DNA from: Deferribacteraceae bacterium
GTDB taxonomy: Bacteria; Chrysiogenota; Deferribacteres; Deferribacterales; Deferrivibrionaceae
Length of the DNA stretch: 53,022 bases
NCBI GenBank assembly: GCA_020054865.1
Contig: JAIHAR010000012.1
Location: forward strand, 1-53,022
Reading direction: 5' to 3'
Part shown: positions 33,767 to 42,024 of the stretch, piece after piece
Numbering within the stretch: position 1 is the first letter of the stretch
Layout of the letters: each line of letters opens with the position of its first letter
Notes under the pieces: generated by a model
The model's input: only the letters and a program-made list of their open reading frames with translations
What the model was told of the DNA's origin: nothing
Database searches by the model: none
Program-made: the position numbers and the translations under genes

Positions 33767-35287
33767 ATGAGCAGCCTTAATCTATCACCAAAAGATATTT
33801 ATAATGAAAAACTTTTGAGCAATGTTCATCCAAAAGACTGGGTGAATCCTGAACCTGAGCCAATTTATAATCTTGTTGTTTTGGGTGCTGGTACTGCGGG
33901 GCTTATAAGTGCGATAATAACTGCCTCATTGGGCGGGAAAGTGGCTCTTGTGGAAAAAGATTTGATGGGCGGCGATTGTCTGAATGTTGGCTGTGTCCCT
34001 TCCAAGTCTTTGATTGCATCAGCTAAAGCTGCTCATATGTTAAAAAATGCAGGAATCTACGGTTTTGAAAAAACTCAGCCAGATAGAGAAAATTTTGTTA
34101 ATGTAATGGAGCGGTTGCGCAAGATAAGGGCTGAAATTAGTAAAAATGATTCAGTTAGAAGATACAGGGAGCTTGGCGTTGATGTCTTTTTAGGAGAAGG
34201 GCGTTTTATATCAGAAAATTGCCTTCAGGTTGCTGGTAATAGACTTTTGTTTAAGAAAGCTGTGATTGCAACAGGTGCAAAGGCATTTGTGCCTGACATA
34301 CCTGGCATTAAAGATATAGAGTTTCTTACCAACGAAAATGTATTTAATCTTGAAAAGTTGCCTGAAAAACTTGCCATTGTTGGGGGCGGCCCTATTGGAT
34401 GTGAGCTTGCACAGGCATTTGCAAGGCTTGGTTCAACTGTTTTTATTATTCAAAACTCGAGACTTTTGCCAAGGGAAGATAACGAGGCTTTAGAGATTAT
34501 CAAAAATGTCTTTAAAAGAGAAGGGATAGAGATTTTTGAAAATTCAAGAATAGCTAACTTTAGTAATTTAGGTGGCGGTAAGAAGGGGATTTTTCTTGTC
34601 AGTGATTCTAAGATGATTGAGCTGGAAGTGGATGAAATACTGATATCAGTAGGAAGAAAGCCCAATGTCGAGAATATAGGTCTTGAAAGTGCAAATGTTA
34701 AGTATGATATAAAGCGGGGGATTCTTGTAACCGACTACTTGCAAACCACAAATAAGAATATATATGCCGCCGGGGATTGCTGCATGAAATGGAAATTTAC
34801 TCATGCAGCAGATGCAGCTGCTCAGATTGTTGTTCAAAATGCACTTTTTATGGGTAGAAAAAAACTTAGCAAGGTTGTTATGCCGTGGTGTACTTATACC
34901 GACCCTGAAGTTGCCCATGTGGGAATATATGAAGAGGAAGCAGCTGCCAAAGAGATTGATGTAGAGTATTTTAAATTTGATATGGATGAGAACGATAGGG
35001 CGATAACAGAAGGGGAGACAGAAGGCTTTGTGAAAATTATGGTGAAAAAAGGGACAGACAAGATATTGGGGGCGACAATTGTAGCATCTCAGGCCGGTGA
35101 AATGATTAATGAAGTTACATTTGCCATTGCAAATGGGATTGGGCTGTCAAAATTTTCTCAAGTTGTGCATCCATATCCTACAAGAAGTGAGGCTATAAAA
35201 CGTGTAGCAGGACTTTACAATAAAAGCAGGCTCACACCAAGGGTTGCAAATATTTTGAAATGGTGGCTCAGATTAAACAGAAGATGA
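33767..35287 (+). CDS. MerA-like pyridine nucleotide-disulfide oxidoreductase
   Basis: A 506-residue flavoprotein. FAD motif VVLGAGTAGL, redox-active disulfide GGDCLNVGCVPSK (Cys71, Cys76), NAD(P) motif AIVGGGPIGCELAQAFARLG, second FAD motif IYAAGDC and C-terminal dimer-interface HPYPTRSEA. This matches the mercuric-reductase-like group that lacks an N-terminal metal-binding domain. There is no paired C-terminal Cys for Hg, so it is probably not a mercury reductase. It may reduce a thiol or an arsenical in this pathway. It lies two nt after the TVP38 gene and overlaps the next gene by four nt (ATGA). Confidence 0.9.
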   Translation: MSSLNLSPKDIYNEKLLSNVHPKDWVNPEPEPIYNLVVLGAGTAGLISAIITASLGGKVALVEKDLMGGDCLNVGCVPSKSLIASAKAAHMLKNAGIYGFEKTQPDRENFVNVMERLRKIRAEISKNDSVRRYRELGVDVFLGEGRFISENCLQVAGNRLLFKKAVIATGAKAFVPDIPGIKDIEFLTNENVFNLEKLPEKLAIVGGGPIGCELAQAFARLGSTVFIIQNSRLLPREDNEALEIIKNVFKREGIEIFENSRIANFSNLGGGKKGIFLVSDSKMIELEVDEILISVGRKPNVENIGLESANVKYDIKRGILVTDYLQTTNKNIYAAGDCCMKWKFTHAADAAAQIVVQNALFMGRKKLSKVVMPWCTYTDPEVAHVGIYEEEAAAKEIDVEYFKFDMDENDRAITEGETEGFVKIMVKKGTDKILGATIVASQAGEMINEVTFAIANGIGLSKFSQVVHPYPTRSEAIKRVAGLYNKSRLTPRVANILKWWLRLNRR

Positions 35288-36576
35288 AACCTCATCGAGA
35301 CAATTTATTGATAATTTTTACAAAATTTCCAGAGCCTGGATTTTCAAAAACAAGATTAATTCCTTCTATTGGTCCCTTTAATGCGGCAAATCTTCAAAAG
35401 CTAATGACAGAGTTTGTTGTGAAGCAAGCCAGAAAGCTAAATATTTCATTTGAGATTAGATATACGGGTGCAGATTTAAGTAAAATGAAATGCTGGTTAG
35501 GTGAAGACTTGGTTTATAAAAAACAGTCAGAGGGTAGTCTGGGTGAGAGGTTGAAAAATGCATTTGAGGATGGGTTTAATAATGGCTACAAAAAAATAGT
35601 TGCAGTTGGAAGTGATTGTCCTGACTTAAGGGCAGATACAATTGCGATGGCATTTGAGTATCTTGAAAATAGTCGTTGTGTGATTGGTCCTGCTAAAGAT
35701 GGCGGATATTATCTTATTGGTCTTTCGGAAATGAAGGAAGATATATTTACTGGTATATCATGGGGGAGCAGTAAAGTATTATCTGAGACAATTTCAAGGT
35801 TGAAACAATATATTTTGCTTCCAAAATTGGCAGATGTGGATGAATTTGAGGATATACCCCTTAGAATATCGGTAATTATTCCGGTTTTAAATGAAGAGAC
35901 AAACCTCGATAGGATTATAAATGAGATACTCGAAGCCTTCAATGTTGAAATAATAGTGGCTGATGGAGGAAGCAGTGACAGAAGCTTGGAAATAGCAGAA
36001 AAATACAATGTTAAGATAGTCAGATGTGAAAAAGCTCAAAGAGCTTTTCAAATGAATAAAGGCGCTGAAAATTCTACCGGAGATATATTGTTTTTTTTGC
36101 ATGCGGATTCTTATCTGCCTGAAAACTGGGACGTTGCAGTAAGAAATACACTGAAGGGTAAAGATGTGATTTTTGGACACTTTATTTTTGGGATAAAAGA
36201 AGATTTTCGTGGCAGATGGTTAATAGAATTGGGGACAAATTTCAGGGCAAAAATATTGAAAAAACCTTATGGTGATCAGGGTTTTTTTATAAAGAGAGAA
36301 GATTTTTTTATGTCAGGGAAATTCCCAGATGTTCCCATACTTGAAGATGTGTTGTTTGTTAAAAATGTAAAAAAATATGGCAAAATAAGTTGCTGCAATT
36401 CTGTTGTCAAAACTTCTGGTAGAAGGTGGCAAAAATACGGAGCATTGAAGGTTGTATATTTGAATCAATGTGTACTTATTGCTTCAAAAATTGGCTACGA
36501 TTTGAATTTTATAAGAAAATCGTATATAAAAGGTTTAAACCCTCTCTTTTCTTTTAAAAATAGAAAAATGTTTTAA
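35284..36576 (+). CDS. Fused arsenosugar-biosynthesis-type glycosyltransferases (TIGR04282-like + TIGR04283-like)
   Basis: A 430-residue fusion. Residues 1-195 match the DUF2064/TIGR04282 group: LLIIFTKFPEPGFSKTRL, GSDCPDLR and PAKDGGYYLIGL. Residues 200-430 are a family 2 glycosyltransferase of the TIGR04283 type: ISVIIPVLNEETNLDRII, VADGGSSDRSLEIA, FLHADSYLP and a late KTSGRRWQKYG. Separate genes for the two are common in predicted arsenosugar clusters; here they form one chain. I start at ATG 35284, which overlaps the preceding stop as ATGA. ATG 35260 would run 28 nt into the previous gene. This is the last gene of the operon, and no terminator is seen after it. Confidence 0.88.
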   Translation: MKPHRDNLLIIFTKFPEPGFSKTRLIPSIGPFNAANLQKLMTEFVVKQARKLNISFEIRYTGADLSKMKCWLGEDLVYKKQSEGSLGERLKNAFEDGFNNGYKKIVAVGSDCPDLRADTIAMAFEYLENSRCVIGPAKDGGYYLIGLSEMKEDIFTGISWGSSKVLSETISRLKQYILLPKLADVDEFEDIPLRISVIIPVLNEETNLDRIINEILEAFNVEIIVADGGSSDRSLEIAEKYNVKIVRCEKAQRAFQMNKGAENSTGDILFFLHADSYLPENWDVAVRNTLKGKDVIFGHFIFGIKEDFRGRWLIELGTNFRAKILKKPYGDQGFFIKREDFFMSGKFPDVPILEDVLFVKNVKKYGKISCCNSVVKTSGRRWQKYGALKVVYLNQCVLIASKIGYDLNFIRKSYIKGLNPLFSFKNRKMF

Positions 36577-36620
36577 GTGGGTGTGCCAATAAAAATATAG
36601 ACATTGTTATATTTTTATGT

Positions 36621-36645
36621 TATACCGATTGTATACAGTATACCG
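36621..36645. promoter_or_regulatory. Short repeats upstream of the SfrB-like gene
   Basis: TATACCG occurs at 36621-36627 and 36639-36645. Between them, GTATAC is repeated at 36631-36636 and 36638-36643. The block lies in the 153-nt gap before the SfrB-like gene and could be an operator. I see no clear -10/-35 pair next to it. Confidence 0.35.
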
Positions 36646-36729
36646 TTTTTCTGTGCCGATACTGTTGTTTGCAAAATTTGTTTTTGGATATATTTGAAAA
36701 ATAAAAAGTCTGTCTTGACGGAGTGATAT

Positions 36730-38670
36730 ATGGCTAAAGTTTTCTTTGGTGTTTTTAAAAATAAGGTAATAGATAACAGAGGTAAGCCCAGAGAGGAATG
36801 GACTGATGCTCCTATTAAAATTGATGAAAACTTTAATGGTAAAAAGCTTGATGTATTTGTAAATTGGGATGGTTTTCTTGTTTTTGATGAAAAAACTGAT
36901 GTCTTGCAGGCGCTTGTAAACTACATGTACAGAATAAGCGATTTTGGTTGCTGCGGAAGATGTTTCCCCGGCAGGATGGGGACAAGACTTGTTGCAGAGG
37001 GGCTTGAAAAAATAATAAAAAATAGCCAGGAAGCAAGTTTTGAAGATGTTTATGATATGGCTGTGTCCATAAATGAATCTGCAAAGTGTACGGTAGCGCC
37101 GACAGCCGTTATTCCGGTAATGAAATATATTGAACATTTCAAGGATGCAAAAATTAACACTGATAATACAAAAGAGATTCAGTATGTTAAGCATCTCACA
37201 GCTCCTTGTACTGCAGGGTGTCCTGCAAATGTGAAAATTCCCGAATTTATAGAAGCTATAAAAGATGCAAGATACTTGGAAGCTCTTGCAATAATCAGGA
37301 CTACTATGCCCTTGCCGGGAGTTTGTGGAAGGGTTTGTCCTCACCCATGCGAGGCTAACTGCAGAAGAGGGCTTGTTGATGAGCCTGTAAGTATTATGGT
37401 TTTAAAAAGGACTCCATGGGATTATGAATATTATCATCATAAAAAGCCTGAAATCCCAGTATATAGAGAAGCTACAGATAAAAAGGTTGCTATTGTTGGA
37501 GCAGGCCCTGCAGGGCTTACGGCGGCTTATTACCTTGCTCAGCTCGGGCATAAGGTAAAAATCTATGAAATGCTGCCTGAGCCAGGTGGTATGGTGGCTG
37601 TAGGTATTCCTGATTACAGACAGCCCAGACTTCTTCTTAGAAGAGAGGTTGAAATTATTCAATCCCTCGGAGTGGAAATCCAGTACAACACAAAACTTGG
37701 AAGAGATATTTTTCTTGATGACCTCAAAAAAGATTATGATTCTGTTCTCATAGCAATTGGTGCTTTTAAAAGCCGGGAGATGGGTGTTGAGGGTGAAAAT
37801 GAGGGGTATGAAGGTGTATTGGAAAGTGGTATTGATTTTCTTCAAAGATTTTCTCTTGGTGAAGAGGTAAAAATAGGAAACAGAGTTGTGGTGGTTGGGG
37901 GTGGTAATACTGCCATAGACTGTGTGAGGACGGCCTTGAGGCTTGGCTCAAAAGATGTAAATCTTGTTTACCGTCGTTCACGTGCTGAAATGCCAGCCGA
38001 AGATTATGAGGTTGCGGATGCAGAAGAGGAAGGGGTAAAGTTTCACTTTTTGATAAATCCGGTAAAGGTTATTGCAAAGGATGGCAAGGTGGTAGGGCTT
38101 GAGTGTGTGAAAATGCAGCTTGGGGAGCCGGATGAATCTGGCAGAAGAAAACCTGAGCCAGTTCCGGGGTCAAATTTTATTATTGAATGTGATACTGTAA
38201 TTCCTGCAATAGGTCAATATCCTGATTTGAGCTTCCTTAAAGAAGAAGATGGTATTAAAGTTACAAAATGGAATACTATAAGTGTCAAGGAAGATTTGTA
38301 TATGACAGATGTGCCGGGCGTGTTTTCGGCAGGTGACTGCGAATGGGGTCCAAATACGGTTGTTAAGGCAATCGGTGCCGGAAGATGGGCTGCAATTATG
38401 ATGGACAGGTATATGATGGAAGGGGATGTTTACCTTACTGACCAGGAAAAGCTTGAGCTTACTCTTTACAAAAACAAAGTGTTTGATAAAAATGAAGTTG
38501 TATGTGAGCCACATACTATTCACAGGGTACATCAGGCAAAGCTTCCACCGGAAGAGAGGGTTAAACATTTTGAAGAGATAGAAAAGCCATTTACGGAACA
38601 GCAGGCTTATCTTGAGGCGACCCGTTGTTTACGGTGTGTTAGAATGGCAATGGTTGGTTTAGAAAATTAA
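36730..38670 (+). CDS. SfrB-like NADPH oxidoreductase beta subunit (NuoF-C-like + GltD-like)
   Basis: A 646-residue iron-sulfur flavoprotein. The N-terminus carries a NuoF-like Cys site GCCGRCFPGRMGTRL (Cys74, 75, 78). Next is a GltD-type Cys block (APCTAGCPANVKIPEFI..CGRVCPHPCEANCRRG). The FAD motif is AIVGAGPAGLTAAYYLAQLG, the NADPH motif VVVGGGNTAIDCVRTALRLG with VYRRSRAEMPA, and a second FAD motif FSAGDCEWGPNTVVKAIGAG. Another Cys pair lies near the C-terminus (RCLRC). This order matches SfrB of Geobacter, first described as a soluble Fe(III) reductase and now seen as an NADPH oxidoreductase. It probably works with the SfrA-like protein encoded 15 nt downstream. Its usual electron acceptor here is not known. 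Confidence 0.82.
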   Translation: MAKVFFGVFKNKVIDNRGKPREEWTDAPIKIDENFNGKKLDVFVNWDGFLVFDEKTDVLQALVNYMYRISDFGCCGRCFPGRMGTRLVAEGLEKIIKNSQEASFEDVYDMAVSINESAKCTVAPTAVIPVMKYIEHFKDAKINTDNTKEIQYVKHLTAPCTAGCPANVKIPEFIEAIKDARYLEALAIIRTTMPLPGVCGRVCPHPCEANCRRGLVDEPVSIMVLKRTPWDYEYYHHKKPEIPVYREATDKKVAIVGAGPAGLTAAYYLAQLGHKVKIYEMLPEPGGMVAVGIPDYRQPRLLLRREVEIIQSLGVEIQYNTKLGRDIFLDDLKKDYDSVLIAIGAFKSREMGVEGENEGYEGVLESGIDFLQRFSLGEEVKIGNRVVVVGGGNTAIDCVRTALRLGSKDVNLVYRRSRAEMPAEDYEVADAEEEGVKFHFLINPVKVIAKDGKVVGLECVKMQLGEPDESGRRKPEPVPGSNFIIECDTVIPAIGQYPDLSFLKEEDGIKVTKWNTISVKEDLYMTDVPGVFSAGDCEWGPNTVVKAIGAGRWAAIMMDRYMMEGDVYLTDQEKLELTLYKNKVFDKNEVVCEPHTIHRVHQAKLPPEERVKHFEEIEKPFTEQQAYLEATRCLRCVRMAMVGLEN

Positions 38671-38685
38671 TTTCGGGGTATAGAT

Positions 38686-40905
38686 ATGGGGCAGATATAT
38701 ATTAACGATAAACTTTACGATTTTAAAGAAGGGGAAACGATTTTAGATGTTGCAAGAAGAAATGAGATTGATATCCCTGTAATGTGTTATCTGGAACATA
38801 TCACTCCTACAGGGGCATGCAGGCTATGTCTTATTGAAATAGAAGGGGTTGCAAAACCAGTTGCTGCCTGTGTTACATATGCTATTGACGGGATGAAGGT
38901 AAAAACCGATACGGAAAAGGTTGTTAAAAACAGAAAGAAAATGATGGAACTTGTTTTGATGAAGCACCCGCTTGATTGTCCTGTTTGTGACAAGGCCGGG
39001 GAATGTATGCTTCAGGATACAGCCTATTCATTTGGCATAAAGGAAGAAACTTTTAAAACTGAAAAACCTGCAAAGCCAAAATTTGACTGGGATATGATTA
39101 TACATGATGCAAATCTTTGTGTTCTTTGTGAAAGATGTGTAAAACTCTGCCATGAGGTGGCAGGGTGCAGTGCTCTTGAAATACAGGAGCGGGGTTTTGA
39201 AAATATTATAAACACAAAAAACGGCGCAAATCTCTCTTGTGACTTCTGTGGGATTTGCGTCGATTATTGCCCTGTTGGCGCTCTCCTTGACAAGCCTTAT
39301 AAACACAGTGTCAGAGCGTGGGATTTGCAAAGAAAACAGAGTGTTTGTACAATGTGCCCTGTGGGGTGCAAAATAGAATATGGATTATATGATGGTGAAA
39401 TTTACAGGGCTACCTCAGCAGATGGCGGGTTTGTGTGCTCACTCGGAAGGTATGCGTTTAAATATACAGATAATCCTGAAAGGGTAACTACGACTCTTAA
39501 AAAAGGCAACAACGAGTTTGAAACTGTTGATTTTGATGATTCTATAAAGAATGTGATTGAGAAGGTCGACAAAATTAAAGAGTATTATGGTGAAGGCTCT
39601 GTAGCATTTCTTGTGGGGGGCAGTCTTTCCTGTGAAGATATTGCTGCTGTCAAGTATCTTGCTGATAAAATTGCGGGCGGTAAAGTTGTCAGTGACGTAG
39701 CTATTGAATATGAAAAATATTACAATGAATATTTCAAAAAGTTTTCAACTTATAATAATATTGGCAAGTTGCCAAATTTAAGGGATTCAGAACTTACTTT
39801 TGTTATTGGGGCGGATTTAAAGACCGAATCTCTCGGTGTAAAGTGGGATATTATGAATGCAGCAGTTAGAAATGATGGCAAGCTTGTCACAATTACTCTG
39901 AGAGAGCCGGAGTATGAATATATGGCTGATGCAGCATTGAAGGCTGATTATGGAGATTTTGCGGGAGTATTTGAAAAAATTAAAAATAGTTCTGAAAGAG
40001 TTTATAGCGATATCAGAGAATATATAAAAGATGCCAAGAAGATTTCTTTTGTTGTTGGAAATGAATATATGCAGGCTGAAAAACAATTGAAGTCTGTATT
40101 TGCTTTTCTTGATTATGCAGGAGGCAGAGAAAAACTGTATAATTTCATTAATACGTGCGATAAGGCAAATTACATCTCATTGCTTAATATTATAGGTAAC
40201 GAGTACACTGCAGATAGTTTTATTAAAGAGCTTGAAAGTGGAAAAATAAAGGCACTTATCGTGGTAGGTTTTGATACTCTTAATGTCGGCAAAGGATACA
40301 AATCCATTCAAAAAAATGCCTTTAATCTTGAGCTTATCGTTAGTATTGGAATGTTTACAGATAACTTTTCAAGAAATGCCGATATATTCTTCCCTGCAAC
40401 AGGTTATCTGGAGCAGGAAAGTACCTTTGTGACAATGGACAATAGACTAATCAGGTCTGAAAAGATAATTGATGCACCGGGGCAAACATATCCTGTATCT
40501 TATATAATGAGCAGACTTGCTAAGATAAAAGGGTTTGAACTTCCTGACAATAATGAGGAGATATTTAATGGACTGTTGTCCGGTAAGTATGGCTTTCCTG
40601 AAATAAAGTATAGCGAAATAGATGGCTATCTTTATAAAGTGGTTGATTGGTCTTATTCCAATACTGAATATGTTTATAAAGAATTTCCAAAAGGTACGGT
40701 AGAAGTCATTGTCAATGAAAGATACCATAACGGAAACCTTACGAAAAAAGCTGCCCTGGAAAAGAAAGATGGTGAGGCTTACAGGAAATATTATTTTGAT
40801 GTTAAAGGGGATGTAATAAGTGGTGAGGATGCCTGCTATGATGGTAAATGTACTCTGAATACCGGTGTTGCAAAAGGAGTGGTTTTAATACCTAAAAATG
40901 CTTGA
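38686..40905 (+). CDS. SfrA-like / NuoG-like iron-sulfur oxidoreductase subunit
   Basis: A 739-residue multi-cluster protein. It has a 2Fe-2S ferredoxin domain (MCYLEHITPTGACRLC), then the His-Cys site KHPLDCPVCDKAGEC. Two 4Fe-4S sites follow (CVLCERCVKLC and CDFCGICVDYC), then the NuoG/FdhA-type site CTMCPVGCKIEYG. A shortened molybdopterin-oxidoreductase-like domain runs to the end, without a catalytic Cys or selenocysteine that I can identify. This is the domain order of NuoG and of SfrA. With the SfrB-like partner it would form a soluble NADPH oxidoreductase, shuttling electrons between NADPH and ferredoxin or another acceptor. It ends at a strong terminator. Confidence 0.82.
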   Translation: MGQIYINDKLYDFKEGETILDVARRNEIDIPVMCYLEHITPTGACRLCLIEIEGVAKPVAACVTYAIDGMKVKTDTEKVVKNRKKMMELVLMKHPLDCPVCDKAGECMLQDTAYSFGIKEETFKTEKPAKPKFDWDMIIHDANLCVLCERCVKLCHEVAGCSALEIQERGFENIINTKNGANLSCDFCGICVDYCPVGALLDKPYKHSVRAWDLQRKQSVCTMCPVGCKIEYGLYDGEIYRATSADGGFVCSLGRYAFKYTDNPERVTTTLKKGNNEFETVDFDDSIKNVIEKVDKIKEYYGEGSVAFLVGGSLSCEDIAAVKYLADKIAGGKVVSDVAIEYEKYYNEYFKKFSTYNNIGKLPNLRDSELTFVIGADLKTESLGVKWDIMNAAVRNDGKLVTITLREPEYEYMADAALKADYGDFAGVFEKIKNSSERVYSDIREYIKDAKKISFVVGNEYMQAEKQLKSVFAFLDYAGGREKLYNFINTCDKANYISLLNIIGNEYTADSFIKELESGKIKALIVVGFDTLNVGKGYKSIQKNAFNLELIVSIGMFTDNFSRNADIFFPATGYLEQESTFVTMDNRLIRSEKIIDAPGQTYPVSYIMSRLAKIKGFELPDNNEEIFNGLLSGKYGFPEIKYSEIDGYLYKVVDWSYSNTEYVYKEFPKGTVEVIVNERYHNGNLTKKAALEKKDGEAYRKYYFDVKGDVISGEDACYDGKCTLNTGVAKGVVLIPKNA

Positions 40906-40921
40906 GTTTTATATGTAAATT

Positions 40922-40948
40922 AAAAGCCCCTTATGAAGGGGCTTTTTT
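40922..40948. terminator. Rho-independent terminator between SfrA-like gene and ispG
   Basis: Stem AAAAGCCCCTT / AAGGGGCTTTT with loop ATG and a T run. Both strands end in T-rich sequence, so it can serve both convergent genes. Confidence 0.9.
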
Positions 40949-40962
40949 GTTTTTATATTCAT

Positions 40963-42024
40963 TTAATCAGTCAAGATGTTATCTTCTTTAAGTACTTTTA
41001 AAAATTCTTCCAGGATGTGTTCGTTATCAACTTTTTTTATGATTTTCCCTTTTTTGAAAATCAGGCCTACACCTCTACCACCGGCAATTCCATAATCTGC
41101 CTCTCTGGCCTCACCTGGACCATTTACCGGGCAACCCATTACTGCAATGGTTACATCTTTTTTTACAAATTTAAGGCTTTCTTCAACCTGCAATGCAAGA
41201 TTTTCAAGGTCAATTTCAGTTCTTCCGCAGGTAGGGCATGAAATAAATTCAGGGCCTGCTTTTCTAAGCTCGAGAGATTTTAATATTTCAAATGCGACTT
41301 CAACCTCTTTGACCGGGTCTCCAGTAAGACTTACTCTCAAAGTATCACCAATTCCTTCAGAAAGTAGCGTCCCAATACCAACTGCAGATTTAATAGTGCC
41401 TGAGAATATTGTTCCAGCCTCTGTTACACCTATGTGAAGGGGGTAATTTGTAAGTCTGGAAAATTTTCTGTAAGATTCAATAGTTAAAGGGACATTGCTT
41501 GCCTTGAGGGAAACTTTGAAGTTGGTGAAATTTATGTTTTCTAAAAATTCCACGCATCGTAGCGCAGACATAACTATGGCGTTGCTCGATACACCGTAAT
41601 TTTTAAGCAAATCTTTTTCCAGTGAGCCGGAGTTTACACCAATCCTGATTGAAACTCCAAAATCACGGGCAACATCAACGACCTTTTTAAGTTTTTCAAA
41701 CCCTCCGATATTGCCAGGATTAATCCTTATACAGTCAGCTCCGTTTTTGATGGATTCTATTGCAAGTTTATAATCAAAGTGAATATCTGCAATAAGGGGA
41801 ATTTTTATTTGATTTTTTATTTGCTTGAGAGCCTGACAGGCATCATTATCCGGTATAGCCACCCGAACAATTTCGCAACCGGCAGACTCAAGATTTTGAA
41901 TTTGACGAACAGTAGATTCAATATCTCTTGTGTCAGTGTTGGTCATCGACTGGACAACAACCGGGTTGTTGGCGCCGATTTTGACATTACCAACATTGAT
42001 TTCCTTAGAGTATCTTCTAATCAT
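40963..42024 (-). CDS. ispG: 4-hydroxy-3-methylbut-2-en-1-yl diphosphate synthase (flavodoxin/ferredoxin)
   Basis: A 353-residue enzyme of the MEP isoprenoid pathway that reduces cyclic 2-C-methyl-D-erythritol diphosphate to HMBPP. The N-terminus (VNVGNVKIG-like, VVVQSMTNTDTRD), PLIADIHFDYKLA and RINPGNIGG are typical. The 4Fe-4S ligands are in SCPTCGRTEIDL and MGCPVNGPGEA. It uses the short bacterial form without the plant insert. Its start is one nt after the stop of the FAD dehydrogenase gene, with which it forms an operon. Ferredoxin reduced by the PFOR encoded in this window could supply electrons. Confidence 0.97.
   Translation of the reverse strand: MIRRYSKEINVGNVKIGANNPVVVQSMTNTDTRDIESTVRQIQNLESAGCEIVRVAIPDNDACQALKQIKNQIKIPLIADIHFDYKLAIESIKNGADCIRINPGNIGGFEKLKKVVDVARDFGVSIRIGVNSGSLEKDLLKNYGVSSNAIVMSALRCVEFLENINFTNFKVSLKASNVPLTIESYRKFSRLTNYPLHIGVTEAGTIFSGTIKSAVGIGTLLSEGIGDTLRVSLTGDPVKEVEVAFEILKSLELRKAGPEFISCPTCGRTEIDLENLALQVEESLKFVKKDVTIAVMGCPVNGPGEAREADYGIAGGRGVGLIFKKGKIIKKVDNEHILEEFLKVLKEDNILTD

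Noticed and set aside
33767-35287. True mercuric reductase (merA)
   Set aside because: No N-terminal heavy-metal domain and no C-terminal Cys pair for Hg are seen, and no mer regulator or transporter is nearby.
36607-37344. 245-codon open frame on the minus strand
   Set aside because: It lies antisense to the start of the strongly supported SfrB-like gene, and its translation shows no family motif and a biased Cys/Phe/Ile mix typical of a reverse-strand shadow.
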